A stretch of DNA of 8,303 bases from the NCBI GenBank assembly GCA_964644705.1, contig CAZXYF010000138.1, positions 1 to 8,303 of the forward strand. The letters are read 5' to 3'. The DNA comes from CAZXYF01 sp964644705. GTDB lineage: Bacteria > Planctomycetota > Brocadiia > SM23-32. This document shows, in pieces, positions 1 through 6,725 of the stretch. Made by a program: the position numbers and the translations under genes. How positions within the stretch are numbered: position 1 is the stretch's first letter; each line of letters opens with the position of its first letter. A model generated the notes under the pieces. It was not told the DNA's origin, did not search any database, and worked only from the letters and a program-made list of their open reading frames with translations.

Positions 1-14
1 CCCAGTCTTCTTCA

Positions 15-35
15 CCCACGACACAAGATCGTGGG
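15..35. repeat. Perfect inverted repeat, 7-bp stem, 7-nt loop
   Basis: CCCACGA at 15-21 pairs exactly with TCGTGGG at 29-35 around a 7-nt loop. No T-run follows on either strand, so it is not a standard intrinsic terminator. It lies about 125 bp upstream of the first gene and could be the end of an upstream transcript, an operator, or chance. The rest of 1-159 shows no convincing promoter. Confidence 0.4.
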
Positions 36-159
36 GGCCGCATTTCGGAAATAATCCGTGATAATTTGCCTGTTTGGTTCGTCGAAGAAAAAGAAAAACT
101 TGCAAACTATCGATTAATTCGAATTACTCTCATCAAATCGCGAACGGAAAGACCGAGCG

Positions 160-1392
160 ATGAACACAATGCAGAGCTTGATGCAAACGGCCGATGAGAT
201 TGAACAATACGCGGAAGACCACCTGTTCGATGGATTTGGTCTGATGATGTCGGCAATCGACAGTCACACTGACGAACCTTTCGACGAAGACTTTATAACC
301 GAAGAAAAGGTACCACGGCGGGCCATGTTCGATCCATGGTCCTTCTGGACGTATGAAGACAGCATCATGACCATGGGACATTACATCGATGGTCTGGTGC
401 TGAAATATGAAGTCACCGGCGACGACAGGGCCCTGTCGCGTGCACGAGAGGTATGGGGTGAATGCAAGAATGTCTACTACCAATCGTGCGCCTACGGAGG
501 TCCAGGTTCCTTCCTGCGACCTTATGGTGGGTTTGACGAAATGGAGAAATTCGGTGAACCCCTCGGCACAGATCAGGCGGCTCCGCTGCTATGTGGCACC
601 TACCGGCTGATGAATCACAGCGACGACGGAGCGCGGGATGAGATGGCCAATATAATGATTCAGACGCTTCAATGGTATGCGGATCAGGGTTACAGATACA
701 GATATTACAAAAGTTTTACCGTGCCATGGATTCCGCCCGTCCATCACGCCGCCGCCTTTTATCTGCCCGCCCTCGCCCTGGCTGCGGAAACCACGGGGGA
801 AGAACGGTGGGAGAATGACCTTGAAACCTACCTGGAGCGCCAGCTCAACGATCCTGATTTCACCGACAATGAGCGGGGTATCTGGTGGGGATTCAAACAG
901 GGTGGGCTGCTCATGCTCAAGGACCTGCTCGGTGAGAAGTTTAATGACTGTTTCACCGACGACATTCTGCATCGGATACACGGGGAAGTGAAGGACGAGC
1001 TGGCCACCTACGACGAAGAGGGCATGATCAAACGGGAGCATCCGGAAAGCGCCGAACCCGGTTTTGAACCGTACATGAAGCCGGGATTCGATCGCAACGA
1101 AGGCTTCGGTTTCCCCCGCACGCACTGGGTACACGCCGGAAAAACCAGGCCACGACACGAAGCGTGCTTACTGGCCTCACTGGCCGGACTGGGACTTGAG
1201 GAAGCGGGCGATGATGCCATAAAGATCCTGGGACTCCGCCGGAATGTCCCCGAAGACTTCACTCATTACCTGACCGACGACTACGACGCCCTCCCCCCTG
1301 CCGTCCACATTTACGCCCGTGGCGTTGGCGCGATTATGATGGATTGGTGGCGAAACGTCTGGCTGCTGCGAAACGTGACGCAAAATACGTGA
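160..1392 (+). CDS. (alpha/alpha)-barrel glycan-active enzyme-like protein, function unassigned
   Basis: A 410-residue protein that I cannot assign to a named family. The sequence is mostly predicted helix, with aromatic and small-residue helix motifs of the kind seen in (alpha/alpha)6 toroid enzymes (unsaturated glucuronyl hydrolases, epimerases, lyases). Examples are MGHYIDGLVLKYEVTGD near residues 72-88, GTDQAAPLLCGTYRL at 136-150, HHAAAFYLPALALAAETTG at 195-213 and a Trp-rich C-terminal helix around 388-403 (ARGVGAIMMDWWRNVWLL spans it). Many Trp, Tyr and acidic residues line these segments, as expected for a carbohydrate-binding barrel. No signal peptide or membrane segment is visible, so it is probably cytoplasmic. 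The chosen ATG has only a weak purine-rich stretch (GGAAAG, about 8 nt upstream). It lies 141 bp upstream of a propeller-type glycosidase homologue on the same strand, which supports a role in glycan breakdown. That it is a real gene is near certain; the fold is an inference and the reaction is unknown. Confidence 0.8.
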   Translation: MNTMQSLMQTADEIEQYAEDHLFDGFGLMMSAIDSHTDEPFDEDFITEEKVPRRAMFDPWSFWTYEDSIMTMGHYIDGLVLKYEVTGDDRALSRAREVWGECKNVYYQSCAYGGPGSFLRPYGGFDEMEKFGEPLGTDQAAPLLCGTYRLMNHSDDGARDEMANIMIQTLQWYADQGYRYRYYKSFTVPWIPPVHHAAAFYLPALALAAETTGEERWENDLETYLERQLNDPDFTDNERGIWWGFKQGGLLMLKDLLGEKFNDCFTDDILHRIHGEVKDELATYDEEGMIKREHPESAEPGFEPYMKPGFDRNEGFGFPRTHWVHAGKTRPRHEACLLASLAGLGLEEAGDDAIKILGLRRNVPEDFTHYLTDDYDALPPAVHIYARGVGAIMMDWWRNVWLLRNVTQNT

Positions 1393-1515
1393 TGCGGGAT
1401 GTGAGGTGCGCGTTGCAGGAGGCGAGGTTTGATGGTCGTGATGCGCCAGCGTATTTGATAACATGATAACTTCTGATCCCCTGGGAAATATGCCTGCAAC
1501 TCATTTCATGAACAT

Positions 1516-1520
1516 AAGGA
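1516..1520 (+). promoter_or_regulatory. Possible ribosome binding site (AAGGA)
   Basis: AAGGA lies 13 nt before the ATG at 1534, slightly further than the usual spacing. It is the only Shine-Dalgarno-like match before this gene and supports that start moderately. Confidence 0.4.
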
Positions 1521-1533
1521 AACTTCACCAATC

Positions 1534-3069
1534 ATGATCAGTAATACATCAAACAGCAATCTCACTCTCTTCATCGACTCCTACTCCATCTGGCCGGGTA
1601 ATGTAGGGTTTGATAACGCCCGGAACGGGCAACTCATCGACGCCCCGCGCGGCGTAGAGCTGTCGGTCCAGGAAGCCGACGTGTCCGAGCCCGTTCTGAC
1701 TTCCAATGGCCCGTGGGAAGACTGCCTTGGGTATGCCTCCGTTCTCCCCTGCAAGTCGGGTTTCAAAATGTGGTATCACACCACGGCCATCGTTCAGGCC
1801 CAGGACACCAATGAATCTTCGGGGGATACGGAATTTGACCCCATGGCCGGCGAATTTGACAGCGTTCGAAAAGAGCATTTCGTCTGCTACGCGGAAAGCG
1901 ACGACGGATACACGTGGCACAAACCCGAGCTCGGGATCCATGAATTTGAGGGCTCAACCGACAACAATATCCTCTTCCCATGCGAACACTTCGATTCAGT
2001 GTTCATCGACCATGAGGGACAATATCGGATGCTGTTCCACGGCGAGCCGATACCGGGAGGGAATGCGCAGTGGGAAACGATGCGGAGCATGATATCGGAC
2101 GATGGAATACACTGGACACTGTGTGAGGAACCGGTGACTGATTTTCACGCTGATACTCAGAATGTGGGCTTTTATGATGAATTACTCGACAAATACGTCT
2201 GCTACGTCCGATATGGGCGCGGCCAGCGACGCGCGACTGCGATGACGGAAGACTCGAAATTTCACGATATGCCTCACCCCCGAATGGTTCTCCAAACTGA
2301 CCCGACGGATCCGCTGACTATGGATATATACACTAATGCCTACTCCCGTCATCCGGAATACAAACACGCCAATCATCCCGAAAAAATCACCCACGGGATG
2401 GGCAAACGGCCCATCTGCAGCCGGCATGATGCCAGAGACACCCATTTTATGTTCCCCGCCATGTACCACCGCGAGCGGGATGTGCTCGATGTCCAGCTGG
2501 CAGTGAGCCGAGACGGCCATTACTGGAAACGCCCCGAACGGAAACCAGTGATTCCGCTGGGGGCCACGGGCAACGACGATGAGAGTACGCTTTACGCTTT
2601 TCCCGGCCTTCACGTGCTCGAATCCGGCAGGTGGGGCGTGATGTTTTCAGCCAGCAGTCGGCTCCACAACACGGCGTTCACCCATCCCAACCAGAAGGAC
2701 GACACAACCTACCACTGGGCCACCTGGAGGGAAAACCGCCTGGTCGCTCTGGAGGCACAGGCCGAAGGAATGTGCACCGTTCGCCTGAGTGGCCGTGCAA
2801 CCGAATACCTGCACATGAACTACAGAACCGATCCCGGTGGATGGATCCGGGCCGAACTCGTGACAAATGATGGACTGTGGCCCCCCACAGGACCGAGCCT
2901 CCGGGATGGATACACGTTCGAGGAATGCGACCTGTTGAACGGTGATGCCATCTCAGAAACGGTGACATGGAATGGGAAAAGCCAGCTGCCCCCGGGAGAT
3001 GATCAAGAACATACGGTAATACGACTCCACATGATGCGGGCCAAAATCTTTGCCATAGAGTGGGAATGA
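1534..3069 (+). CDS. Five-bladed beta-propeller glycosidase-like protein (GH32/GH43-like fold) with C-terminal beta-sandwich
   Basis: A 511-residue protein resembling the glycosidase-like propeller proteins common in planctomycete and verrucomicrobial genomes. Three S-x-D-G-x-x-W blade motifs are visible: SDDGYTWHKPE (residues 122-132), SDDGIHW (188-194) and SRDGHYWKRPE (325-335). A DTQN motif at 207-210 is followed by FYDELLDKYVCYVR, a typical blade edge. From about 420 to 511 the sequence becomes a beta-rich module (LHMNYRTDPGGWIRAEL, then FEECDLLNGDAISETVTW and a strand-rich end) like the C-terminal sandwich domain of such proteins. The likely role is binding or cleaving a glycan or oligosaccharide; whether it is a hydrolase and on what bond cannot be read from the sequence. 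No signal peptide is seen (the N-terminus MISNTSNSNL is polar), so a cytoplasmic location is likely. It follows the alpha/alpha-barrel gene on the same strand. Fold assignment is fairly sure, substrate is not. Confidence 0.8.
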   Translation: MISNTSNSNLTLFIDSYSIWPGNVGFDNARNGQLIDAPRGVELSVQEADVSEPVLTSNGPWEDCLGYASVLPCKSGFKMWYHTTAIVQAQDTNESSGDTEFDPMAGEFDSVRKEHFVCYAESDDGYTWHKPELGIHEFEGSTDNNILFPCEHFDSVFIDHEGQYRMLFHGEPIPGGNAQWETMRSMISDDGIHWTLCEEPVTDFHADTQNVGFYDELLDKYVCYVRYGRGQRRATAMTEDSKFHDMPHPRMVLQTDPTDPLTMDIYTNAYSRHPEYKHANHPEKITHGMGKRPICSRHDARDTHFMFPAMYHRERDVLDVQLAVSRDGHYWKRPERKPVIPLGATGNDDESTLYAFPGLHVLESGRWGVMFSASSRLHNTAFTHPNQKDDTTYHWATWRENRLVALEAQAEGMCTVRLSGRATEYLHMNYRTDPGGWIRAELVTNDGLWPPTGPSLRDGYTFEECDLLNGDAISETVTWNGKSQLPPGDDQEHTVIRLHMMRAKIFAIEWE

Positions 3070-3197
3070 AAGAAAAGTAATCATTCACACCGCGACGTAA
3101 TATCGAAATGGCCCGAGGATAAAATACGTCATGACATTGCCTGGACTCCACAGTAAACGCTCATGTTCTAAATACGTGGATTACCAGAAATGCCCGA

Positions 3198-3401
3198 TCA
3201 CGAAGGATGCTTGAGACATTGCACTTTTTCACTTTCCCCATTCACATGTTCCGGAACCCCAGATTCTCCAAGCATTCGATCCGCATACTCGGTTTCCATC
3301 GATTGGTAATGATCCAATAGTTTGCGAATATCGTGGTCATATTCAGCCGAGATTTCGTGGCGAGTCCTTCTTATTTCTTCGATTGCGGCATCTTTTTTCA
3401 T
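3198..3401 (-). CDS. Small antitoxin-like protein of a VapC/PIN toxin-antitoxin pair
   Basis: A 67-residue, strongly charged, helix-rich protein. The N-terminal half (KKDAAIEEIRRTRHEISAEY, residues 2-21, then DHDIRKLLDHYQSMETEY) matches the pattern of short proteins, x-x-E-E-(I/V)-R-x-x-R-x-x-I-S-A-x, that follow PIN-domain toxin genes in many bacteria. The C-terminal third (GESGVPEHVNGE...) is low-similarity tail. The ATG overlaps the stop of the upstream toxin remnant by ATGA (3398-3401), the usual translational coupling of such pairs, and GGAG at 3410-3413 sits 8 nt upstream as a ribosome site. It would normally bind and neutralise the partner toxin, but the toxin here is broken, so it is probably an orphan antitoxin. 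It could still act on a related toxin elsewhere or as a repressor at its own promoter. Family recognition is from memory of the motif pattern; function is inferred from context. Confidence 0.7.
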   Translation of the reverse strand: MKKDAAIEEIRRTRHEISAEYDHDIRKLLDHYQSMETEYADRMLGESGVPEHVNGESEKVQCLKHPS

Positions 3402-3483
3402 GTCCCATTCTCCAATCCATTAAGCAGTTCAAGTGATAGTAGAAACTTGGAATAGTAGTTTCAATATAAACTCGGGGCTTCAT
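3398..3483 (-). pseudogene. VapC-family PIN-domain toxin with large internal deletion
   Basis: The N-terminus MKPRVYIETTIPSFYY is characteristic of a VapC-like PIN ribonuclease family that is normally about 130-160 residues long; the Glu in YIETT occupies the position of the first catalytic acid. After 16-17 codons the homology stops. In another frame the sequence then reads LELLNGLENGT and a stop that overlaps the antitoxin start by ATGA. LELL just before the end resembles the TPLELL-type C-terminus I associate with these toxins. So the gene looks like its two ends joined by an out-of-frame deletion near 3420-3437, removing roughly 120 codons and all later acidic residues. Upstream, GGAG at 3489-3492 is spaced 5 nt from the ATG. 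Read straight through, the first frame would give a 47-residue nonsense-tailed peptide ending inside the antitoxin gene. No toxin activity is expected. Confidence 0.75.
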
Positions 3484-3525
3484 AACTTCTCCGGTCAACC
3501 TCGAAGTCGATTTGCATTCATATTT

Positions 3526-3553
3526 ATTATACTGCTTCCTCACTCCCGGCCAA
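3526..3553 (-). promoter_or_regulatory. Predicted sigma-70-type promoter of the toxin-antitoxin cassette
   Basis: On the minus strand a perfect TATAAT (3531 down to 3526) is preceded, after 16 nt, by TTGGCC (3553 down to 3548), a 4/6 match to TTGACA. The transcript would start about 35 nt before the toxin ATG at 3483. It is the best promoter match I found in the window and points at the cassette, away from the gene at 3629. Confidence 0.55.
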
Positions 3554-3628
3554 AATCATTCTGGAAAGGTCAAAGGCCACATCAATTGGAGCCTACCCGC
3601 TTTCCCCATTGAATAGAACCCGATTCGC

Positions 3629-5110
3629 ATGAACTACACACAGAAATGTAACACGCCCGCCTTCCAGCACCGTTCATACTACGTCAACTTTGCCTCCCAC
3701 CTTCTCAACACATGGAATGCCAATGTGCTGTTTCCCGATGCCACGGACCAGTGGTCCATCAAGCAATGGCGCCGTCTGATGGAAATGATCAAAGCGTTTG
3801 GGTACACCTGCTTTGAATACTGGCTGGTGCCTTCACTGAACTCGCAGGCGACGCTGGACGGCGACAGGGCCGCTGATCATTTTGCGGATACGATGCGCAA
3901 AGTAACGGACATTGCCCACGATGTCGGCCTCCAGACGAAATACATCGCCGTGCCCAACTGCATCGGTCATGAGTGGTATTTCGCATGTCCCAACGCCCCC
4001 GAGGATATGGAGCTGATCGAGAAACTGTGGCGCCACTGGAGTCGTGCCCTTGCCGGGACGGATATTGTGGGACTTTTCCCGGGCGATCCCGGTGGGTGCA
4101 ACCGCAACGGATGCGACCATTCAACGTGGGTTGATCTGGCACTGCGCATGACTGAAATCACGCGGGAAGAAAACCCCGACGCCACCATCGAATTCGGCAC
4201 GTGGGGCTCCCCTTACTCCGGCTGGGGCGAGGACATGATCCAAATCCCGGGCTGGGATGGCACATGGGCCGATATGATGGATGCGGCCGATGGTTGTCAT
4301 ATATGGCAAGGAACGCCCGACCGGGCAGAAAGGGCGATGGAAGAGTTGCAACGGCGTCTTCCGGAATTCCCTGCCGATACCATGGTGGCCATAAATCTGG
4401 GATTCAGCCCGGAGAGCGAACCGACGGTCGGCGGGGACGCTCGTCCGTACGTGCGCGACATCGCCTCAAATTACAGAGTCAACAGCTGGGATTACGCCGT
4501 GACGGAAGGCGAACTCGTGCCCTACCCCCACTGGCGTGTTCCGCGGACAGTGGCTCGCCGACGTGAAGAACACAGTGTTGCGCCGTATTTTGGGGCCACA
4601 AGCTACACCATGACTCCAGGACTCAGCCATCTCTGCATGTACAGCGCAGCTCAGGCCGCCATCAACCCCGACCGGAACCCCGATGAGCTGGCGCGAGACT
4701 TTTGCGTACGCGTTTTTGGGGCGGAACACGCTGAGTTGGGTGAACTCATGGAGGCGTTCGAAGTCGTCCCGGGATGGGGCCATCGGCCGCGACGCCGGTG
4801 GAGCCGAGAATGTGCGCACGACGCTTACAAACAGATCATCGAACACCTTGAAGACGCGGACATGACTGAATGTGAACTCCCCCTTTATCCATCCCCGGAA
4901 CGTTACCGCCAGGATCTGCTCTGGTTTGCGCGCCAGTTCGCTGCCCTCAGCGGAGACAATCCGAATCGCGCTCGCATTCGCGATGAGTACTGGGAAAAAG
5001 CCCTGTCGATATACGATGATGTCCCCATGTCAGTCGATCAACGGGCTCACCAGGCCGCGGACGTGTTCAGCAATGTCCTGGACGAGGATCCCCCGCTGAT
5101 TCAGCCGTAA
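3629..5110 (+). CDS. Probable TIM-barrel glycoside-hydrolase-like protein, unassigned family
   Basis: A 493-residue protein of no family I can name. Alternating strand-helix pattern and short strand-end motifs suggest a TIM barrel over roughly residues 15-345: FGYTCFEYWLVPSL (57-70), KYIAVPN (104-110), IVGLFPGDPGGCNRNGC (146-162), ATIEFGTWG (185-193) and MVAINLGFSP (252-261). Candidate acidic catalytic residues at strand ends are Glu63, Asp153 and Glu188, a guess from position only. A helical C-terminal part (about 350-485, beginning NPDELARDFCVRVFG) resembles the helical tails of GH20/GH67/GH115-type and DUF4838-type proteins. Cys157 and Cys162 lie in a Cys-x4-Cys arrangement right after the GDPGG turn. 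No signal peptide is seen. No clear ribosome site precedes the ATG, but the N-terminus reads smoothly into the first strand. It lies 55 bp before the first sulfatase-like gene, so both are likely co-transcribed and act on the same substrate. Gene certain; glycosidase role probable; class uncertain. Confidence 0.75.
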   Translation: MNYTQKCNTPAFQHRSYYVNFASHLLNTWNANVLFPDATDQWSIKQWRRLMEMIKAFGYTCFEYWLVPSLNSQATLDGDRAADHFADTMRKVTDIAHDVGLQTKYIAVPNCIGHEWYFACPNAPEDMELIEKLWRHWSRALAGTDIVGLFPGDPGGCNRNGCDHSTWVDLALRMTEITREENPDATIEFGTWGSPYSGWGEDMIQIPGWDGTWADMMDAADGCHIWQGTPDRAERAMEELQRRLPEFPADTMVAINLGFSPESEPTVGGDARPYVRDIASNYRVNSWDYAVTEGELVPYPHWRVPRTVARRREEHSVAPYFGATSYTMTPGLSHLCMYSAAQAAINPDRNPDELARDFCVRVFGAEHAELGELMEAFEVVPGWGHRPRRRWSRECAHDAYKQIIEHLEDADMTECELPLYPSPERYRQDLLWFARQFAALSGDNPNRARIRDEYWEKALSIYDDVPMSVDQRAHQAADVFSNVLDEDPPLIQP

Positions 5111-5165
5111 CGTAATGAACTTGCCTCCAGTTCTCCCCCAACATAGAAATACCAATAACCACACA

Positions 5166-6677
5166 ATGTCTGACAAACAACCCGACATCATCTGGATCGT
5201 TGCCGATCAATTGCACCATCAGGCCGTCGGATATGCCGGAAACACCACCGTCAAAACCCCCAACATCGACCGTCTGGCAGAGAGTGGCCTGGTGTTCGAA
5301 AATGCCTACTGTCAGCAGCCGCTGTGCATGCCCTCACGTTGTTCGTTCAACACGGGATATTACCCGCAGGAGACGCGCGTGCACAGCAATCCCGTCCAGC
5401 TTCCCGACACAATCACCGCCCTGCCCGATCGGCTCAGTGAGGCGGGCTATCATACGGCAGCTTTCGGCCACATTGGTGGCGATGGGTTGGGAAAACGTTT
5501 CGATACCAAAGTTGACCTCTGGAATACGCCCCTGCGCCAGAGCATGATGGCCGAATGCGACGCTGTCCTTCCGGGAAATAAGCTCATGCCGGCTCATTCC
5601 TGCGGCACCCACCCCGTCCCCGAGGACGAACTTTTCGACGTGGTGACGACGAACCTCGCCGTGGATGAAATCAATTCAGCATCGTCCCCGCTTTTCCTGC
5701 AGCTTGATTTCTTCGGACCCCACGCTCCCTGGTATGCACCGCAGAAATACATCGACATGTATGACCCCGATGACATCCCGCTTCCGCAGAATTGGAATGA
5801 GTCCGTCGTGGATAAACCCACCAGTTTGAAAGGCGCACAGGTCTCCACCCGGATGGAAGATATCACGGAGTCAAAAATGCGGGAGGCACTCCAGCACTAC
5901 TACGCCCGGATCAGCATGATCGATGCCCGGGTCGGTCGCGTGCTGACGGCGCTGGAGGAACGCGGTAATCTGGATAACACGGCCATCATGTTCTTCGCCG
6001 ATCACGGGGACTACGCGGGAGAGTTCGGCATGATCGGCAAGAACCGGTTCCTCTACGACTGCCTGACCCACGTGCCCCTCGTCGTTCACACGGGCAGCAA
6101 TCTTCCCGGCGAACGGGGCTCGATCGAATCCCCCGCCGGCCTCATTGATCTGGCACCCACATCCCTTGAACTGGCCGGCGTATCCCGGCCGGAGGGGATC
6201 CACGGGGACTCCCTTCTTTCGGTGGCCAGGAACAATGATTATGAGCGCGCGGTGTTCAGCAGTTACCTCAACGACGGTGATGAACCCGTCGAGTTTGATC
6301 ACGAATGGGATTATGATAATCTGGAACCCGGCCCATTTGATCCATACGGGTCGGGAGAGTGCTGGGGCGACGGATGCATCATGGTTCGTCGTGGCGACTA
6401 CAAGCTGATCAGCTACAGCAGCGGCGCGATGGAGCTGTTCAATCTGGATGAAGACCCCCGTGAACGGAACAATCTGTACGGACAGGAAGGATACCACCAG
6501 ATAACTCACCAGCTGATGGTCCGGCTACTGCAGTGGCAGATGAATGTGGGGCTGCCGGACATTCCGCAGGATGGTCTGCCCTATCATTTTCGCGGGTTCG
6601 TCAAACGACGCCTGCCCGAGACCTGGCAGGATTCATGGGAATCGTGGCAGAAGGAAGCTCAGGACCAGGAAGTATAA
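5166..6677 (+). CDS. Sulfatase/phosphonate-monoester-hydrolase-like enzyme with atypical active site
   Basis: A 503-residue alkaline-phosphatase-superfamily enzyme. The formylglycine site is C54-M-P-S-R58 followed by CSFNTG; Cys54 would be oxidised by a formylglycine-generating enzyme. Metal ligands read Asp14-Gln15 (IVADQL) and Asp279-His280 (FFADHGD), with PHAP His186 and Lys292 (IGKNRF) also present. The usual Gly-Lys-x-His after the first helix is replaced by G101-H-I-G104. Asp-Gln plus Asp-His occurs in phosphonate monoester hydrolases and partly in choline sulfatases, whereas typical carbohydrate sulfatases have Asp-Asp plus Asp-Asn. The C-terminal block (MVRRGDYKLISY, then ELFNLDEDPRERNNL) is the normal family ending, so the protein is full length. 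An in-frame ATG at 5115, 4 nt after the previous stop, would add 17 residues unlike the family; the ATG at 5166 puts the start just before the first strand and is preferred, though neither has a Shine-Dalgarno. No signal peptide. Hydrolysis of sulfate, phosphate or phosphonate esters is expected; the context favours a sulfated glycan. Confidence 0.87.
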   Translation: MSDKQPDIIWIVADQLHHQAVGYAGNTTVKTPNIDRLAESGLVFENAYCQQPLCMPSRCSFNTGYYPQETRVHSNPVQLPDTITALPDRLSEAGYHTAAFGHIGGDGLGKRFDTKVDLWNTPLRQSMMAECDAVLPGNKLMPAHSCGTHPVPEDELFDVVTTNLAVDEINSASSPLFLQLDFFGPHAPWYAPQKYIDMYDPDDIPLPQNWNESVVDKPTSLKGAQVSTRMEDITESKMREALQHYYARISMIDARVGRVLTALEERGNLDNTAIMFFADHGDYAGEFGMIGKNRFLYDCLTHVPLVVHTGSNLPGERGSIESPAGLIDLAPTSLELAGVSRPEGIHGDSLLSVARNNDYERAVFSSYLNDGDEPVEFDHEWDYDNLEPGPFDPYGSGECWGDGCIMVRRGDYKLISYSSGAMELFNLDEDPRERNNLYGQEGYHQITHQLMVRLLQWQMNVGLPDIPQDGLPYHFRGFVKRRLPETWQDSWESWQKEAQDQEV

Positions 6678-6713
6678 AGAAATATTCTAAAACAATCGCA
6701 ACCACTCACACGT

Positions 6714-6718
6714 AAGGA
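6714..6718 (+). promoter_or_regulatory. Ribosome binding site (AAGGA)
   Basis: AAGGA ends 7 nt before the ATG at 6726, the best-placed Shine-Dalgarno among the five large genes, and fixes that start. Confidence 0.7.
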
Positions 6719-6725
6719 CAACGTT

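Larger units (their letters stand above)
3070..3628. other. 559-bp gap between large genes, holding a decayed toxin-antitoxin cassette
   Basis: This stretch is visibly more AT-rich than the flanking genes. From 3198 to 3553 it is explained by a minus-strand promoter, toxin remnant and antitoxin (listed separately). I see no gene, hairpin terminator or RNA in 3070-3197 or 3554-3628. The gene starting at 3629 must take its promoter from 3554-3628 or from further upstream, and no clear -35/-10 pair or Shine-Dalgarno is visible for it. Confidence 0.7.

Noticed and set aside
100..128. TTGCAA with a 17-nt spacer to ATTACT as a promoter for the first gene
   Set aside because: The -10 matches only 3 of 6 positions; too weak to call in an AT-rich leader.
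589..1158. 189-codon open frame on the minus strand inside the first gene
   Set aside because: Antisense shadow of the 160-1392 gene; the plus-strand frame has coherent protein character, and this one shows no recognisable motif or ribosome site.
2678..3151. 157-codon minus-strand frame running past the end of the propeller gene
   Set aside because: Mostly antisense to the conserved C-terminal sandwich; high Arg/Pro/Ser composition typical of a shadow frame.
3484..3543. N-terminal extension of the PIN remnant (frame open from 3543)
   Set aside because: The extension is not part of the toxin family; the GGAG at 3489-3492 and the family N-terminus fix the original start at 3483.
5115..5165. 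Upstream in-frame ATG giving a 17-residue N-terminal extension of the first sulfatase-like protein
   Set aside because: The extension is Pro/Asn/His-rich, not a signal peptide, and the start at 5166 places the first strand as expected for the family; translational coupling from the stop at 5110 keeps it possible but less likely.
5871..6509. 212-codon open frame on the minus strand inside the first sulfatase-like gene
   Set aside because: Lies wholly antisense to conserved sulfatase motifs (ADHGD, GKNRF), which explain the sequence; no independent protein signature.
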